This document shows positions 1 through 5,398 of a DNA stretch of 5,466 nt, piece after piece. The stretch spans positions 1 through 5,466 of the forward strand of contig CAKTWE010000101.1 of NCBI GenBank assembly GCA_934630385.1, read 5' to 3'. Each line of letters starts with the position of its first letter. Position 1 is the stretch's first letter. A program made the position numbers and the translations under genes. The notes under the pieces are model-generated. The model did no database searches and was not told the origin of the DNA. It was given only the letters and a program-made list of their open reading frames with translations. Origin of the DNA: an uncultured Collinsella sp. Its GTDB lineage: Bacteria; Actinomycetota; Coriobacteriia; Coriobacteriales; Coriobacteriaceae.

Positions 1-27
1 TGTCCGTCGCTCCGTAGGAGCAGGACA
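1..27. repeat. Small interrupted hairpin at the left edge
   Basis: TGTCC (1-5) pairs with GGACA (23-27), and GCTCC (9-13) pairs with GGAGC (17-21) around a GTA loop, leaving an uneven internal bulge (GTC against A). It overlaps the outer end of the 18-84 repeat and may be part of the same element. No T-run follows on either side, so I do not call it a terminator. The window edge hides its full extent. Confidence 0.45.
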
Positions 28-84
28 AGGGGCCTTCATGCGCGAGGACGATTTTGAGGGAACATCCCGACCGTCCCGGACAGG
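18..84 (-). repeat. Left copy of a ~67-bp intergenic repeat, inverted relative to the right-edge copy
   Basis: Read on the minus strand, that is downstream of the thrB stop codon, this stretch starts CCTGTCCGG and ends CCTTGTCCTGCTC. The same start and end occur downstream of asd at 5399-5466 on the plus strand. By hand alignment about two thirds of the columns are identical. The conserved blocks are CCTGTCCGG, CGTCCTCG, CATG and the terminal 13-mer. Both copies begin within about 20 bp of a stop codon and point the same way relative to the gene before them. I infer a dispersed 3'-flanking repeat; its role is unknown. It shows no clear hairpin plus T-run, so it is not an obvious thrB terminator. 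Confidence 0.6.
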
Positions 85-100
85 TATATGGGGAGGATGT

Positions 101-982
101 CTACAGGTACTCGATTTGAGCGCCCTCGGTGTCGCACGTCAGAATATGCGTATCACACTTAGGGAACTGCTCACGCAGCTTGACCTGCAGGAACTTTGCC
201 ACGATGGTGTCATCGGTCACGGCCATGAGGGTCGAGCCCGAACCGCTAATCCAGATGGTCTTGGCGCCGCCGTTAAGGCAGGTGTCGCGCACAGCGTTGT
301 AATCGGGAATCAGGCGGCGGCGATAGGGCTCCTGGATGCGGTCGTCGTTGGCGGCGGCAATCAGGTCAAGGTCGCCGGTCTCCAGGCCGCGCGTCATGCC
401 GGCGATGCGGCCCATTTGCCATACGGCGGTGGAGAGTGGAATCTCCTGCGGCACAACCTTGCGCGCCTCGCTCGTATGCACCTCGTAGGGCGGAATCACG
501 GTAATAAAACGCAAGCGATCACTCACCTCGTAGCGCAGGCACTGGGGGAGCGAATCAGTCGGCGTAAAGGAGCAAACGGCACCGCCCAGGATGGCAGGGG
601 CGACGTTATCGGGATGGCCCTCGACCTCGGTGGCAATGCGGACGAGCTCGGCACGGTCGACGGTGTGGCCCGTCAGCGCGGCGGCTGCCATGATGCCAGC
701 GACGACGCAGGTGGAGCTGGAGCCCAGGCCGCGAGCGACGGGCACATCGGTTTGAATGTCGATGGCAACGGGAAAGGCCGGCTCGCCCCATGCGGCCAAT
801 GCATCGACAAAGCTCACGTAGACCAGGTTGTTCTCGTTTTGGAACTCCTCGGGGCAGCCCGTGATGGTAAGTTTGTCGGCGCGCTCGAAGGTGAAGTGCG
901 AGTAAAGGCTGACGGCCATGCCGAGGGTGTCGTAGCCGATGCCTAGGTTGGCGCTGGTTGCTGGGACGGTGATCTTGATCAT
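101..982 (-). CDS. thrB: Homoserine kinase ThrB
   Basis: Cytoplasmic GHMP-family kinase that phosphorylates homoserine to O-phosphohomoserine with ATP, the substrate of ThrC next door. The 293-residue product is close to the usual ~300 for the family. It opens with the substrate-site signature VPATSANLGIGYDTLG (residues 6-21). The glycine/serine-rich ATP loop PVARGLGSSS is at 81-90, EGHPDNVAPAILGG is at 121-134, and the C-terminal GHMP motif ISGSGSTL is at 245-252. The protein ends EYL followed by TAG. The ATG at 980-982 is supported by an AGGAG ribosome site 6 nt upstream and by the family motif starting right at the N-terminus. It lies 201 bp downstream of thrC on the same strand, but a terminator and a long structured element separate them, so expression is probably not simple co-transcription. 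It looks intact. Confidence 0.96.
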   Translation of the reverse strand: MIKITVPATSANLGIGYDTLGMAVSLYSHFTFERADKLTITGCPEEFQNENNLVYVSFVDALAAWGEPAFPVAIDIQTDVPVARGLGSSSTCVVAGIMAAAALTGHTVDRAELVRIATEVEGHPDNVAPAILGGAVCSFTPTDSLPQCLRYEVSDRLRFITVIPPYEVHTSEARKVVPQEIPLSTAVWQMGRIAGMTRGLETGDLDLIAAANDDRIQEPYRRRLIPDYNAVRDTCLNGGAKTIWISGSGSTLMAVTDDTIVAKFLQVKLREQFPKCDTHILTCDTEGAQIEYL

Positions 983-988
983 GGGAAT

Positions 989-993
989 CTCCT
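989..993 (-). promoter_or_regulatory. Ribosome binding site of thrB
   Basis: AGGAG on the minus strand, 6 nt before the thrB ATG. It sits only 4 nt beyond the base of the 19-bp stem at 998-1103, so folding of that stem could affect ribosome access. Confidence 0.8.
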
Positions 994-997
994 GGGC

Positions 998-1103
998 GGT
1001 CTGCCTGCTTAGTTCGCTGCTCGGGCAGTCCTGGCTCGCTCGGAAAGCACATTAAGTGCTTTCCGGCTCGTGCGGAACTCGTGACGAACTAAACAGGCAG
1101 ACC
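998..1103 (-). other. 106-bp inverted-repeat element; branched RNA structure in the thrB leader
   Basis: The outer arms 998-1016 and 1085-1103 match as an inverted repeat at 18 of 19 positions. The one exception (C1008 with A1093) becomes a G-U pair in minus-strand RNA, the thrB sense, but a C-A mismatch in plus-strand RNA. Inside lies a perfect 10-bp hairpin (CGGAAAGCAC, 1041-1050, with 1056-1065; loop ATTAA), plus a small hairpin CTGC/GCAG at 1017-1028. The whole could fold as a multibranch RNA. It may be a regulatory leader or small RNA of thrB, or a MITE/REP-like element with 19-bp terminal inverted repeats. I see no target-site duplication and no T-box signature such as GGTGGNACCGCG. Rfam lists a Collinsella-1 RNA motif, but I cannot tell from memory whether this matches it. 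Confidence 0.7.
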
Positions 1104-1120
1104 CGCATGTCAGTTCGTCA
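1082..1120 (-). repeat. 9-bp inverted repeat able to compete with the thrB leader stem
   Basis: TGACGAACT (1082-1090) and AGTTCGTCA (1112-1120) are perfect inverted repeats 21 nt apart. The 1085-1090 part also belongs to the 19-bp stem with 998-1016, so the two pairings exclude each other. In a minus-strand transcript the 9-bp stem would form first. This resembles the layout of attenuators, but no matching ligand or anticodon-like site was found. Confidence 0.45.
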
Positions 1121-1138
1121 TCATCCCGGTGGGTATCT

Positions 1139-1171
1139 GATAAAAGAAGGTGCGCCGGCTTTCGCCGGCGC
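1139..1171 (-). terminator. Rho-independent terminator of thrC
   Basis: On the minus strand, 12 nt after the thrC stop codon, a perfect 8-bp GC-rich stem (GCGCCGGC, loop GAAA, GCCGGCGC; 1152-1171) is followed by ACC and a T-rich stretch, TTCTTTTAT. A GAAA tetraloop on a GC-rich stem is very stable. It lies between thrC and thrB, so it should cut or reduce read-through into thrB. The plus-strand side has no good T-run. Confidence 0.85.
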
Positions 1172-1183
1172 TTAATAAGGTGT

Positions 1184-2701
1184 TTAGTTGGTGCTCATTC
1201 GTTTTGCTACAGACTCGACGTAGCTGGCCATCTCATCGACGTCGCAGACGTCTTCGAAACGGACGGGTTTGGATTCGAGTTCGGCGAGCTGGGTCGGGGC
1301 GACCGTGTTGGTGGCCTGCTCGAGCACATGCATAGCCTCAAAATCATCCTCGGGAACATCGAGGCCCAGGGCGTCGCAGCAGGCGCGCGGGAACTTGTAG
1401 GGGCTGGCGGTCGAAAGCAGCACGCGGGCCTTGGCGCCCTCGGCGGGGGCGACCTGCTCAAAGACGTGATAGCCGCAAGCGGTGTGCGGGTCGATCACGT
1501 AGCCGTTTGCATCCCAGCAGCTCTTGATGGCAGCGCGGACCTCGTCCTCGCTGGCCCAACCACAGCCAAAGACGCTCTGGATCTTGGCCAGCAGCTCGGC
1601 GGGCACCTCGTAGCGACCAGTCTGTGCCAGCTGCTCCATAAGGCCGGCAACAAGCTCGCAGTCGCCATCGGACAGGAAGTAGAGCATGCGCTCCAGGTTG
1701 GAGCTAATAAGGATGTCCATCGACGGCGAGATGGTGGTGAAGAACGGACGGTTGCGGTCGTAGACACCGGTGGTCAGGAAGTCAGCGAGCACGTTGTTCT
1801 TGTCGCTCGCGACGATGAGCTTGGCGACGGGCAGACCCATGCACTTGGCGTAGTAGCCGGCAAGGATATCGCCAAAGTTGCCGGTCGGCACGCAGAACTC
1901 AACGGCGTCGCCAGCCTCGATAGCGCCGGCGCGCAGCAGTTGCGCATAGGCGGCAAAGTAGTAGACAACCTGCGGCACCAGGCGGCCGACGTTGATGGAG
2001 TTGGCACTCGAAAGCACAGTGCCGGCGGCTTCCAGGCGCTCGGCAAGCTCCTTATCGGCAAAGATGCGCTTGACGGCACTCTGGGCATCGTCGAAGTTGC
2101 CGCGGATGCCGCAGACGGCGACGTTATCGCCCTCCTGCGTGGACATCTGCAGATTCTGCACGCGGCTGACTTTGCCTTCGGGATAAAAGACGGTGATGCC
2201 CGTGCCCGGGGCGTCGGCAAAGCCGGCGAGTGCTGCCTTGCCCGTGTCGCCCGACGTGGCGGTGACGATCATGATGCGCTCGGCGCCGCCGTCCTTGGCG
2301 GAAGTGCGGGCCATCAGACGGGGGAGCATCTGCAGGGCGACGTCCTTAAAGGCGCTCGTGGGGCCGCCAAAGAGCTCCATCACATAGGTTTGCGGGGCGT
2401 CGGCGCCCGGTGCGGCGTCGAGTTTGACGAGCGGCGTAACCTCTTCGCTCGCGAACGTGCCGCGGTACGCCTCGTCGACACACGCCGAAATTTCTTCGGC
2501 CGTGTAATCATTCAGTAACATTCCCAACACATCTTGAGCGATTTCAAAGTACGATTTATCTGCAAGCGAGCTGATATCGACCTGCTGGGTGCCGAGCTCG
2601 TCCGAGACAAACAAACCCCCGTCGGGAGCGATGCCGGTACGGATTGCCACCTTACTTGAGCACGATAAAGTGCGTCCTCGTGTACTATGATAAGTTCCCA
2701 T
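1184..2701 (-). CDS. thrC: Threonine synthase ThrC
   Basis: PLP-dependent cytoplasmic enzyme that converts O-phosphohomoserine to threonine and phosphate, the last step of threonine synthesis. From the chosen start the protein has 505 residues, typical of the long class of threonine synthases. It begins with the classic YHSTRG (4-9). The PLP lysine is Lys119 in PTSAFKD (114-120). TATSGDTGKAA is at 147-157, the phosphate-binding loop GNFGDIL at 274-280, and a conserved C-terminal STASPYKFP at 430-438. An ATG 15 codons further upstream (2744-2746) would add MVSPIGTKASEEQCY, but it has no ribosome site and lies in the divergent control region; the internal ATG has GAGGAG in front. The gene is divergent from lysC and is closed by its own terminator. 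No disruption is seen. Confidence 0.96.
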   Translation of the reverse strand: MGTYHSTRGRTLSCSSKVAIRTGIAPDGGLFVSDELGTQQVDISSLADKSYFEIAQDVLGMLLNDYTAEEISACVDEAYRGTFASEEVTPLVKLDAAPGADAPQTYVMELFGGPTSAFKDVALQMLPRLMARTSAKDGGAERIMIVTATSGDTGKAALAGFADAPGTGITVFYPEGKVSRVQNLQMSTQEGDNVAVCGIRGNFDDAQSAVKRIFADKELAERLEAAGTVLSSANSINVGRLVPQVVYYFAAYAQLLRAGAIEAGDAVEFCVPTGNFGDILAGYYAKCMGLPVAKLIVASDKNNVLADFLTTGVYDRNRPFFTTISPSMDILISSNLERMLYFLSDGDCELVAGLMEQLAQTGRYEVPAELLAKIQSVFGCGWASEDEVRAAIKSCWDANGYVIDPHTACGYHVFEQVAPAEGAKARVLLSTASPYKFPRACCDALGLDVPEDDFEAMHVLEQATNTVAPTQLAELESKPVRFEDVCDVDEMASYVESVAKRMSTN

Positions 2702-2710
2702 ATAACACTG

Positions 2711-2716
2711 CTCCTC
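2711..2716 (-). promoter_or_regulatory. Ribosome binding site that decides the thrC start
   Basis: GAGGAG on the minus strand, 9 nt before the ATG at 2699-2701. The other in-frame ATG, at 2744-2746, has no purine-rich site upstream. Together with the family-typical N-terminus (YHSTRG), this fixes the start at 2701. Confidence 0.75.
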
Positions 2717-2737
2717 GGATGCCTTGGTCCCAATCGG

Positions 2738-2753
2738 TGAAACCATGGTATCA
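2738..2753. promoter_or_regulatory. Candidate operator: 16-bp near-palindrome between thrC and lysC
   Basis: TGAAACCATGGTATCA matches its own reverse complement in 7 of 8 base pairs, centred on CCATGG. It sits in the middle of the 104-bp divergent region, a natural place for a regulator that controls both thrC and lysC. I do not recognise a known binding consensus. A palindrome of this size could also occur by chance. Confidence 0.35.
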
Positions 2754-2761
2754 GAGCGCGC

Positions 2762-2790
2762 AAAATAGGTTCGCAGAGGCTTTTTAGAAA
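2762..2790 (-). promoter_or_regulatory. Possible weak thrC promoter
   Basis: On the minus strand, TATTTT (2762-2767; 4 of 6 to TATAAT) lies 17 bp after TTTCTA (2785-2790; 3 of 6 to TTGACA). Spacing is ideal but both boxes are poor. It would place the 2738-2753 palindrome just downstream of the -10 box, a position suited to repression. I found no convincing lysC promoter on the plus strand. Confidence 0.25.
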
Positions 2791-2792
2791 GG
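2787..2792 (+). promoter_or_regulatory. Weak, distant ribosome binding site of lysC
   Basis: GAAAGG is the only purine-rich stretch before lysC and ends 13 nt from the ATG, longer than usual. It is followed by CCTCC-containing sequence, which gives no SD. An in-frame TAG at 2785-2787 and the absence of other start codons between it and 2806 leave the ATG at 2806 as the only upstream choice. Initiation may be weak or depend on mRNA structure. Confidence 0.4.
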
Positions 2793-2805
2793 TAACCTCC
2801 AGCCC

Positions 2806-4194
2806 ATGATTAAGATTGCCAAGTTTGGCGGCTCGTCGGTCGCCGACGCCGAACACTTTAAGAAGATCAAGGCCATCGTCGATGCCGATCCGGCCCGCCG
2901 TTTTGTGGTGGTTTCTGCCTGCGGTCGCCGCTTTAAGGGCGACACCAAGGTGACCGACCTGCTCTACTTGGTCAACGCGCACGTCAAGTACCACGTGTCG
3001 TGCGAGGAACTGCTCGAGGACATCGGCCAGCGCTACTTTGATATCGCTGACGAGCTGGGGCTCACCTATCCCATCCGTGAGGAGTTTGCGGCCTTTGCCG
3101 AGCGTGCTCGCTCCGGTGGCTACTCCACCGAGGAGCTCGTAAGCCGTGGCGAGTACTTTACCGCCCGCCTGATGGCCGAGTACCTAGGCCTGCCGTTCCT
3201 GGATGCCGCGACGGTCGTGGCGTTCCATCACGACGGTACGCTCAGCATGAACCGCACCTCCGAGCTGGTGCAGGAGTACGGTCAGCAGGGTGGCTTTGTC
3301 ATGCCCGGTTTCTACGGCGCGACGCGTGAGGGCCAAATCAAGCTGCTCGACCGCGGCGGCGGCGATATTTCCGGTTCGATCTTGGCCAAGTGCCTGGGCG
3401 CCGACCTGTACGAGAACTGGACCGACGTTTCGGGCTTCTATTCTGCCGATCCTCGCATTGTGCCCGAGGCTCAGCCCATCGCCCGCGTTACCTACGAGGA
3501 GCTGCGCGAGCTTTCGTACATGGGCGCGAGCGTCCTGCACGAGGAGGCTGTGTTCCCCGTGCGCGAGGCTGGTATTCCGCTGGTCATCAAGAACACCAAC
3601 GCGCCGCAGGATCCCGGCACCATCATTAGCGAGACGGCCGACGAGGGCGAGGCAGAGCCCATCATTACCGGCGTGACCGGCAAGCGCGGCTTTGTCGCCA
3701 TCAACGTTGCCCGCGACCGCACCAAGCCCCGTGTCGGCTTTATGCGCCGTGCACTTTCGGTGTTCGAACGCTATGACGTTTCCGTCGAGCATATGCCCAC
3801 CGGCGTCGACCGCTTTGGCGCCGTGGTGCAGGAGCAGGATGTGCACGATTCGCTGTACTCACTCGTGGGTGACATCCAGCAGGAGGTCGAGCCGCTCGAG
3901 ATCGAGGTTGTCGAGGGTTTGGCGCTCATCGCGACCGTCGGCCGTAACCTTCGCGGCCGCGCAGGTATCTCGGGCCATCTGTTTGGCATGCTTGGTCAGG
4001 CCGGCGTGAGCGTACGTATGATTTCGCAGAGCTGCGACGAGATCAACATCATTATCGGCGTAGAGGAGAAGGACTTCGATCTGGCGATTCGGACCATTTA
4101 CCGCGCCTTCTCCGACGAGAACGGCATTGTGAAGGTCTCCGACCTGGAGGCTCCCGTGCCGGTCGATCCCGCCCCGGCCGCGCTCAAAAAGTAG
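2806..4194 (+). CDS. lysC: Aspartate kinase with two ACT domains
   Basis: Phosphorylates L-aspartate to beta-aspartyl phosphate, the entry step to lysine, threonine, methionine and diaminopimelate. The 462-residue protein is a stand-alone kinase, not fused to homoserine dehydrogenase. The amino-acid kinase domain covers about residues 1-270: KFGGSS (6-11), VVSACGRRFKGDTKVTDLL (35-53), SRGE (113-116), LLDRGGGDISGS (180-191), TDVSGFYSADPR (206-217) and ELSYMGASVLHEEA (235-248). Two ACT domains follow at about 295-365 and 370-445, the second starting LALIATVGRNLRGRAGISG. ACT pairs usually bind lysine or threonine for feedback inhibition; which ligand applies here cannot be read from the sequence. 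The tail after 446 is proline/alanine rich (VPVDPAPAALKK). Divergent from thrC and 173 bp upstream of asd, which encodes the next enzyme. Confidence 0.96.
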   Translation: MIKIAKFGGSSVADAEHFKKIKAIVDADPARRFVVVSACGRRFKGDTKVTDLLYLVNAHVKYHVSCEELLEDIGQRYFDIADELGLTYPIREEFAAFAERARSGGYSTEELVSRGEYFTARLMAEYLGLPFLDAATVVAFHHDGTLSMNRTSELVQEYGQQGGFVMPGFYGATREGQIKLLDRGGGDISGSILAKCLGADLYENWTDVSGFYSADPRIVPEAQPIARVTYEELRELSYMGASVLHEEAVFPVREAGIPLVIKNTNAPQDPGTIISETADEGEAEPIITGVTGKRGFVAINVARDRTKPRVGFMRRALSVFERYDVSVEHMPTGVDRFGAVVQEQDVHDSLYSLVGDIQQEVEPLEIEVVEGLALIATVGRNLRGRAGISGHLFGMLGQAGVSVRMISQSCDEINIIIGVEEKDFDLAIRTIYRAFSDENGIVKVSDLEAPVPVDPAPAALKK

Positions 4195-4204
4195 CGACTG
4201 CTCG

Positions 4205-4236
4205 GTAGATTTTTGGGTCATGTCTCAAAAATCTAC
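4205..4236 (+). repeat. 32-nt A/T-rich hairpin 3' of lysC
   Basis: GTAGATTTTTGGG (4205-4217) pairs with CTCAAAAATCTAC (4224-4236): 13 pairs around the loop TCATGT. The single G-U pair (4216 with 4225) works in plus-strand RNA only, which fits a role in the lysC transcript. It starts 11 nt after the stop codon. There is no T-run after it, so it is not a standard terminator. It may protect the lysC 3' end or be a copy of a dispersed palindrome. Confidence 0.65.
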
Positions 4237-4244
4237 GGCGGAGC

Positions 4245-4266
4245 GTTTCGTTTCGGTTTCGTTTCG
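4245..4266 (+). repeat. Tandem duplication of an 11-mer
   Basis: GTTTCGTTTCG occurs twice without a gap (4245-4255 and 4256-4266); each copy is itself made of GTTTC repeats. It lies between the lysC hairpin and the next GC-rich hairpin. Function unknown; it may be slippage-generated filler. Confidence 0.7.
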
Positions 4267-4299
4267 ACGGGGCGGGTTTCGTGCCCGCCCTGTTCTTGT
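4267..4299 (+). terminator. Probable Rho-independent terminator of lysC
   Basis: ACGGGGCGGG (4267-4276) pairs with CCCGCCCTGT (4284-4293), ten pairs including one G-T, around the loop TTTCGTG. It is followed by TCTTGT, which is only moderately T-rich. The strong GC stem about 70 nt after lysC supports termination, so asd probably has its own promoter, though read-through is possible. Confidence 0.55.
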
Positions 4300-4318
4300 A
4301 TACACTGGCAACAATAAT
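4290..4318 (+). promoter_or_regulatory. Possible asd promoter
   Basis: AATAAT (4313-4318) matches 5 of 6 bases of a -10 box. The sequence 17 bp upstream (CTGTTC, 4290-4295) is a poor -35 box. TATACA (4299-4304) is an alternative -10. Either would start transcription between the lysC terminator and asd. Support is limited to the -10 match and position. Confidence 0.3.
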
Positions 4319-4350
4319 CGGCCTGCTCGGCGTGCGGGCAAAAGCCACAG

Positions 4351-4360
4351 CCTTTAAAGG
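4351..4360 (+). promoter_or_regulatory. asd ribosome binding site inside a 10-bp palindrome
   Basis: CCTTTAAAGG is a perfect palindrome whose right half, AAAGG (4356-4360), is the likely Shine-Dalgarno sequence, 7 nt before the ATG at 4368. It decides the start against the GTG at 4281, which has no ribosome site and lies inside the terminator hairpin. As an RNA hairpin the palindrome could form only about 3 pairs, so it is probably not a control element by itself. Confidence 0.65.
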
Positions 4361-4367
4361 GGGAAGC

Positions 4368-5393
4368 ATGAAACAGTACACGGTTGCTATTTTGGGCGCG
4401 ACGGGAGCCGTGGGCACCCAGATGCTCGAGTGCCTCAACGAGCAGGAGTTTCCGGTCGGTAAGCTCAAGCTGCTGGCGAGCGCGCGCTCTGCGGGCAAGA
4501 CCGTCGAGTTCCGCGGCGAGCAGATTGTGATTGAGGAAGCTTGCCCCGAGGCCTTTGAAGGCTGCGACATCGTGCTCGGCGCCGCCGGCGACGATATTGC
4601 GAAGGAGCTGCTGCCCGAGGCCGTCAAGCGTGGCGCCGTCGTGGTCGACAACAGCCATGCCTTCCGCATGGATCCCGAAGTGCCGCTGGTCGTGCCCGAG
4701 ATCAATGCCGACGATATCAAGTGGCATCACGGCCTTATCGCCAACCCCAACTGCGCGACCATCATCGGCCTGGTTCCCACGTGGCCGCTGCATCAGCTCG
4801 CCGGCGTAAAGCGCATGATCGTGTCCACGTATCAGGCAGCTTCGGGTGCCGGTGCCCCCGGTATGGCCGAGCTCGAAGCACAGCTTGCCGCCCTGGGCCG
4901 CGGCGAGGAGATTCCCGAGCCGCGTGCATTTGCCGCTCAGCTGGCGAGTAACCTGATTCCGCAGATTGGCGGCGTCAAGGAGGAAGGCTTTACCTCCGAG
5001 GAAATGAAGCTGCAAAACGAGGGCCGCAAGATCATGCATCTGCCCGAGCTGCGCGTGAACTGCACCTGCGTGCGCGTGCCCGTGCTGCGCTCGCACTCCG
5101 AGAGCATTACGCTCGAGTTTGAGCGCGACATTACGGTCGAGGAGGTCCGTGCTGCGCTGGCTGCCGCTCCCGGCGTCAAGCTGGTTGACGACATGGGCGC
5201 CGAGGATGTGCACGATCGCTTCCCCATGCCGATGGATACGTCCGACCAGGACCTGATCTGGGTCGGTCGCGTGCGTCGCGACATTTCGAACCCCGAGGCT
5301 GCGCGCGGCATCACCTTCTGGTGCTGCGGCGATCAAATCCGTAAGGGCGCGGCAACCAACGCCGTCCAGATCGCTAAGCTGCTCTGCGAGTAG
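4368..5393 (+). CDS. asd: Aspartate-semialdehyde dehydrogenase Asd
   Basis: NADPH-dependent cytoplasmic enzyme that reduces beta-aspartyl phosphate (from LysC) to aspartate-semialdehyde, the branch point to diaminopimelate/lysine and to homoserine. The 341-residue length is normal for the bacterial family. The NADP-binding loop is AILGATGAVG (7-16), followed by SARSAGK (38-44) and VDNSHAFRMD (93-102). The catalytic Cys is Cys129 in NPNCATI. QAASGAG (156-162) and RVPVLRSHSE (236-245), with the acid/base His243, complete the active site. KGAATNAVQIA (326-336) is the usual C-terminal motif. The start is set by GATGAVG lying near the N-terminus and by AAAGG upstream; a longer reading from GTG at 4281 would add 29 atypical residues. 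It stands 173 bp after lysC, probably with its own promoter. Confidence 0.96.
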   Translation: MKQYTVAILGATGAVGTQMLECLNEQEFPVGKLKLLASARSAGKTVEFRGEQIVIEEACPEAFEGCDIVLGAAGDDIAKELLPEAVKRGAVVVDNSHAFRMDPEVPLVVPEINADDIKWHHGLIANPNCATIIGLVPTWPLHQLAGVKRMIVSTYQAASGAGAPGMAELEAQLAALGRGEEIPEPRAFAAQLASNLIPQIGGVKEEGFTSEEMKLQNEGRKIMHLPELRVNCTCVRVPVLRSHSESITLEFERDITVEEVRAALAAAPGVKLVDDMGAEDVHDRFPMPMDTSDQDLIWVGRVRRDISNPEAARGITFWCCGDQIRKGAATNAVQIAKLLCE

Positions 5394-5398
5394 TGTGG

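Noticed and set aside
61..100. Rho-independent terminator directly after thrB
   Set aside because: Only a 4-bp GGGA/TCCC stem is present on the minus strand and it is followed by TCAAAATCG rather than a T-run.
38..946. Long open frame on the plus strand opposite thrB
   Set aside because: It is antisense to a clear thrB, has no recognisable motifs, and long antisense frames are expected in GC-rich coding DNA.
606..1052. 148-codon minus-strand frame starting in the thrB leader hairpin
   Set aside because: It overlaps thrB in another frame, is Arg/His/Pro-rich in the manner of shadow frames, and has no ribosome site.
998..1183. T-box or known amino-acid riboswitch upstream of thrB
   Set aside because: No T-box GGTGGNACCGCG sequence, no specifier loop with a recognisable threonine codon arrangement, and no known lysine riboswitch features.
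1328..2518. 396-codon open frame on the plus strand opposite thrC
   Set aside because: Composition is the usual Gly/Ala/Val/Asp-rich shadow of a GC-rich gene, with no ribosome site and no motif; thrC on the minus strand is unambiguous.
2512..2994. Minus-strand frame crossing the divergent thrC/lysC region
   Set aside because: It overlaps the starts of both real genes and carries no domain; an out-of-frame read of lysC antisense and thrC.
4281..4367. N-terminal extension of asd from GTG at 4281
   Set aside because: The added 29 residues are hydrophobic and could suggest a signal anchor, but Asd is cytoplasmic, the GTG is inside a terminator hairpin, and the ATG at 4368 has a good ribosome site directly before the GATGAVG domain.
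4233..4368. Cysteine-rich antisense frame (CGFCPHAEQADYCCQC) resembling a zinc-binding motif
   Set aside because: It lies in the lysC-asd gap as the tail of a long shadow frame antisense to asd, has no start codon or ribosome site of its own nearby, and the cysteines overlap the asd leader.
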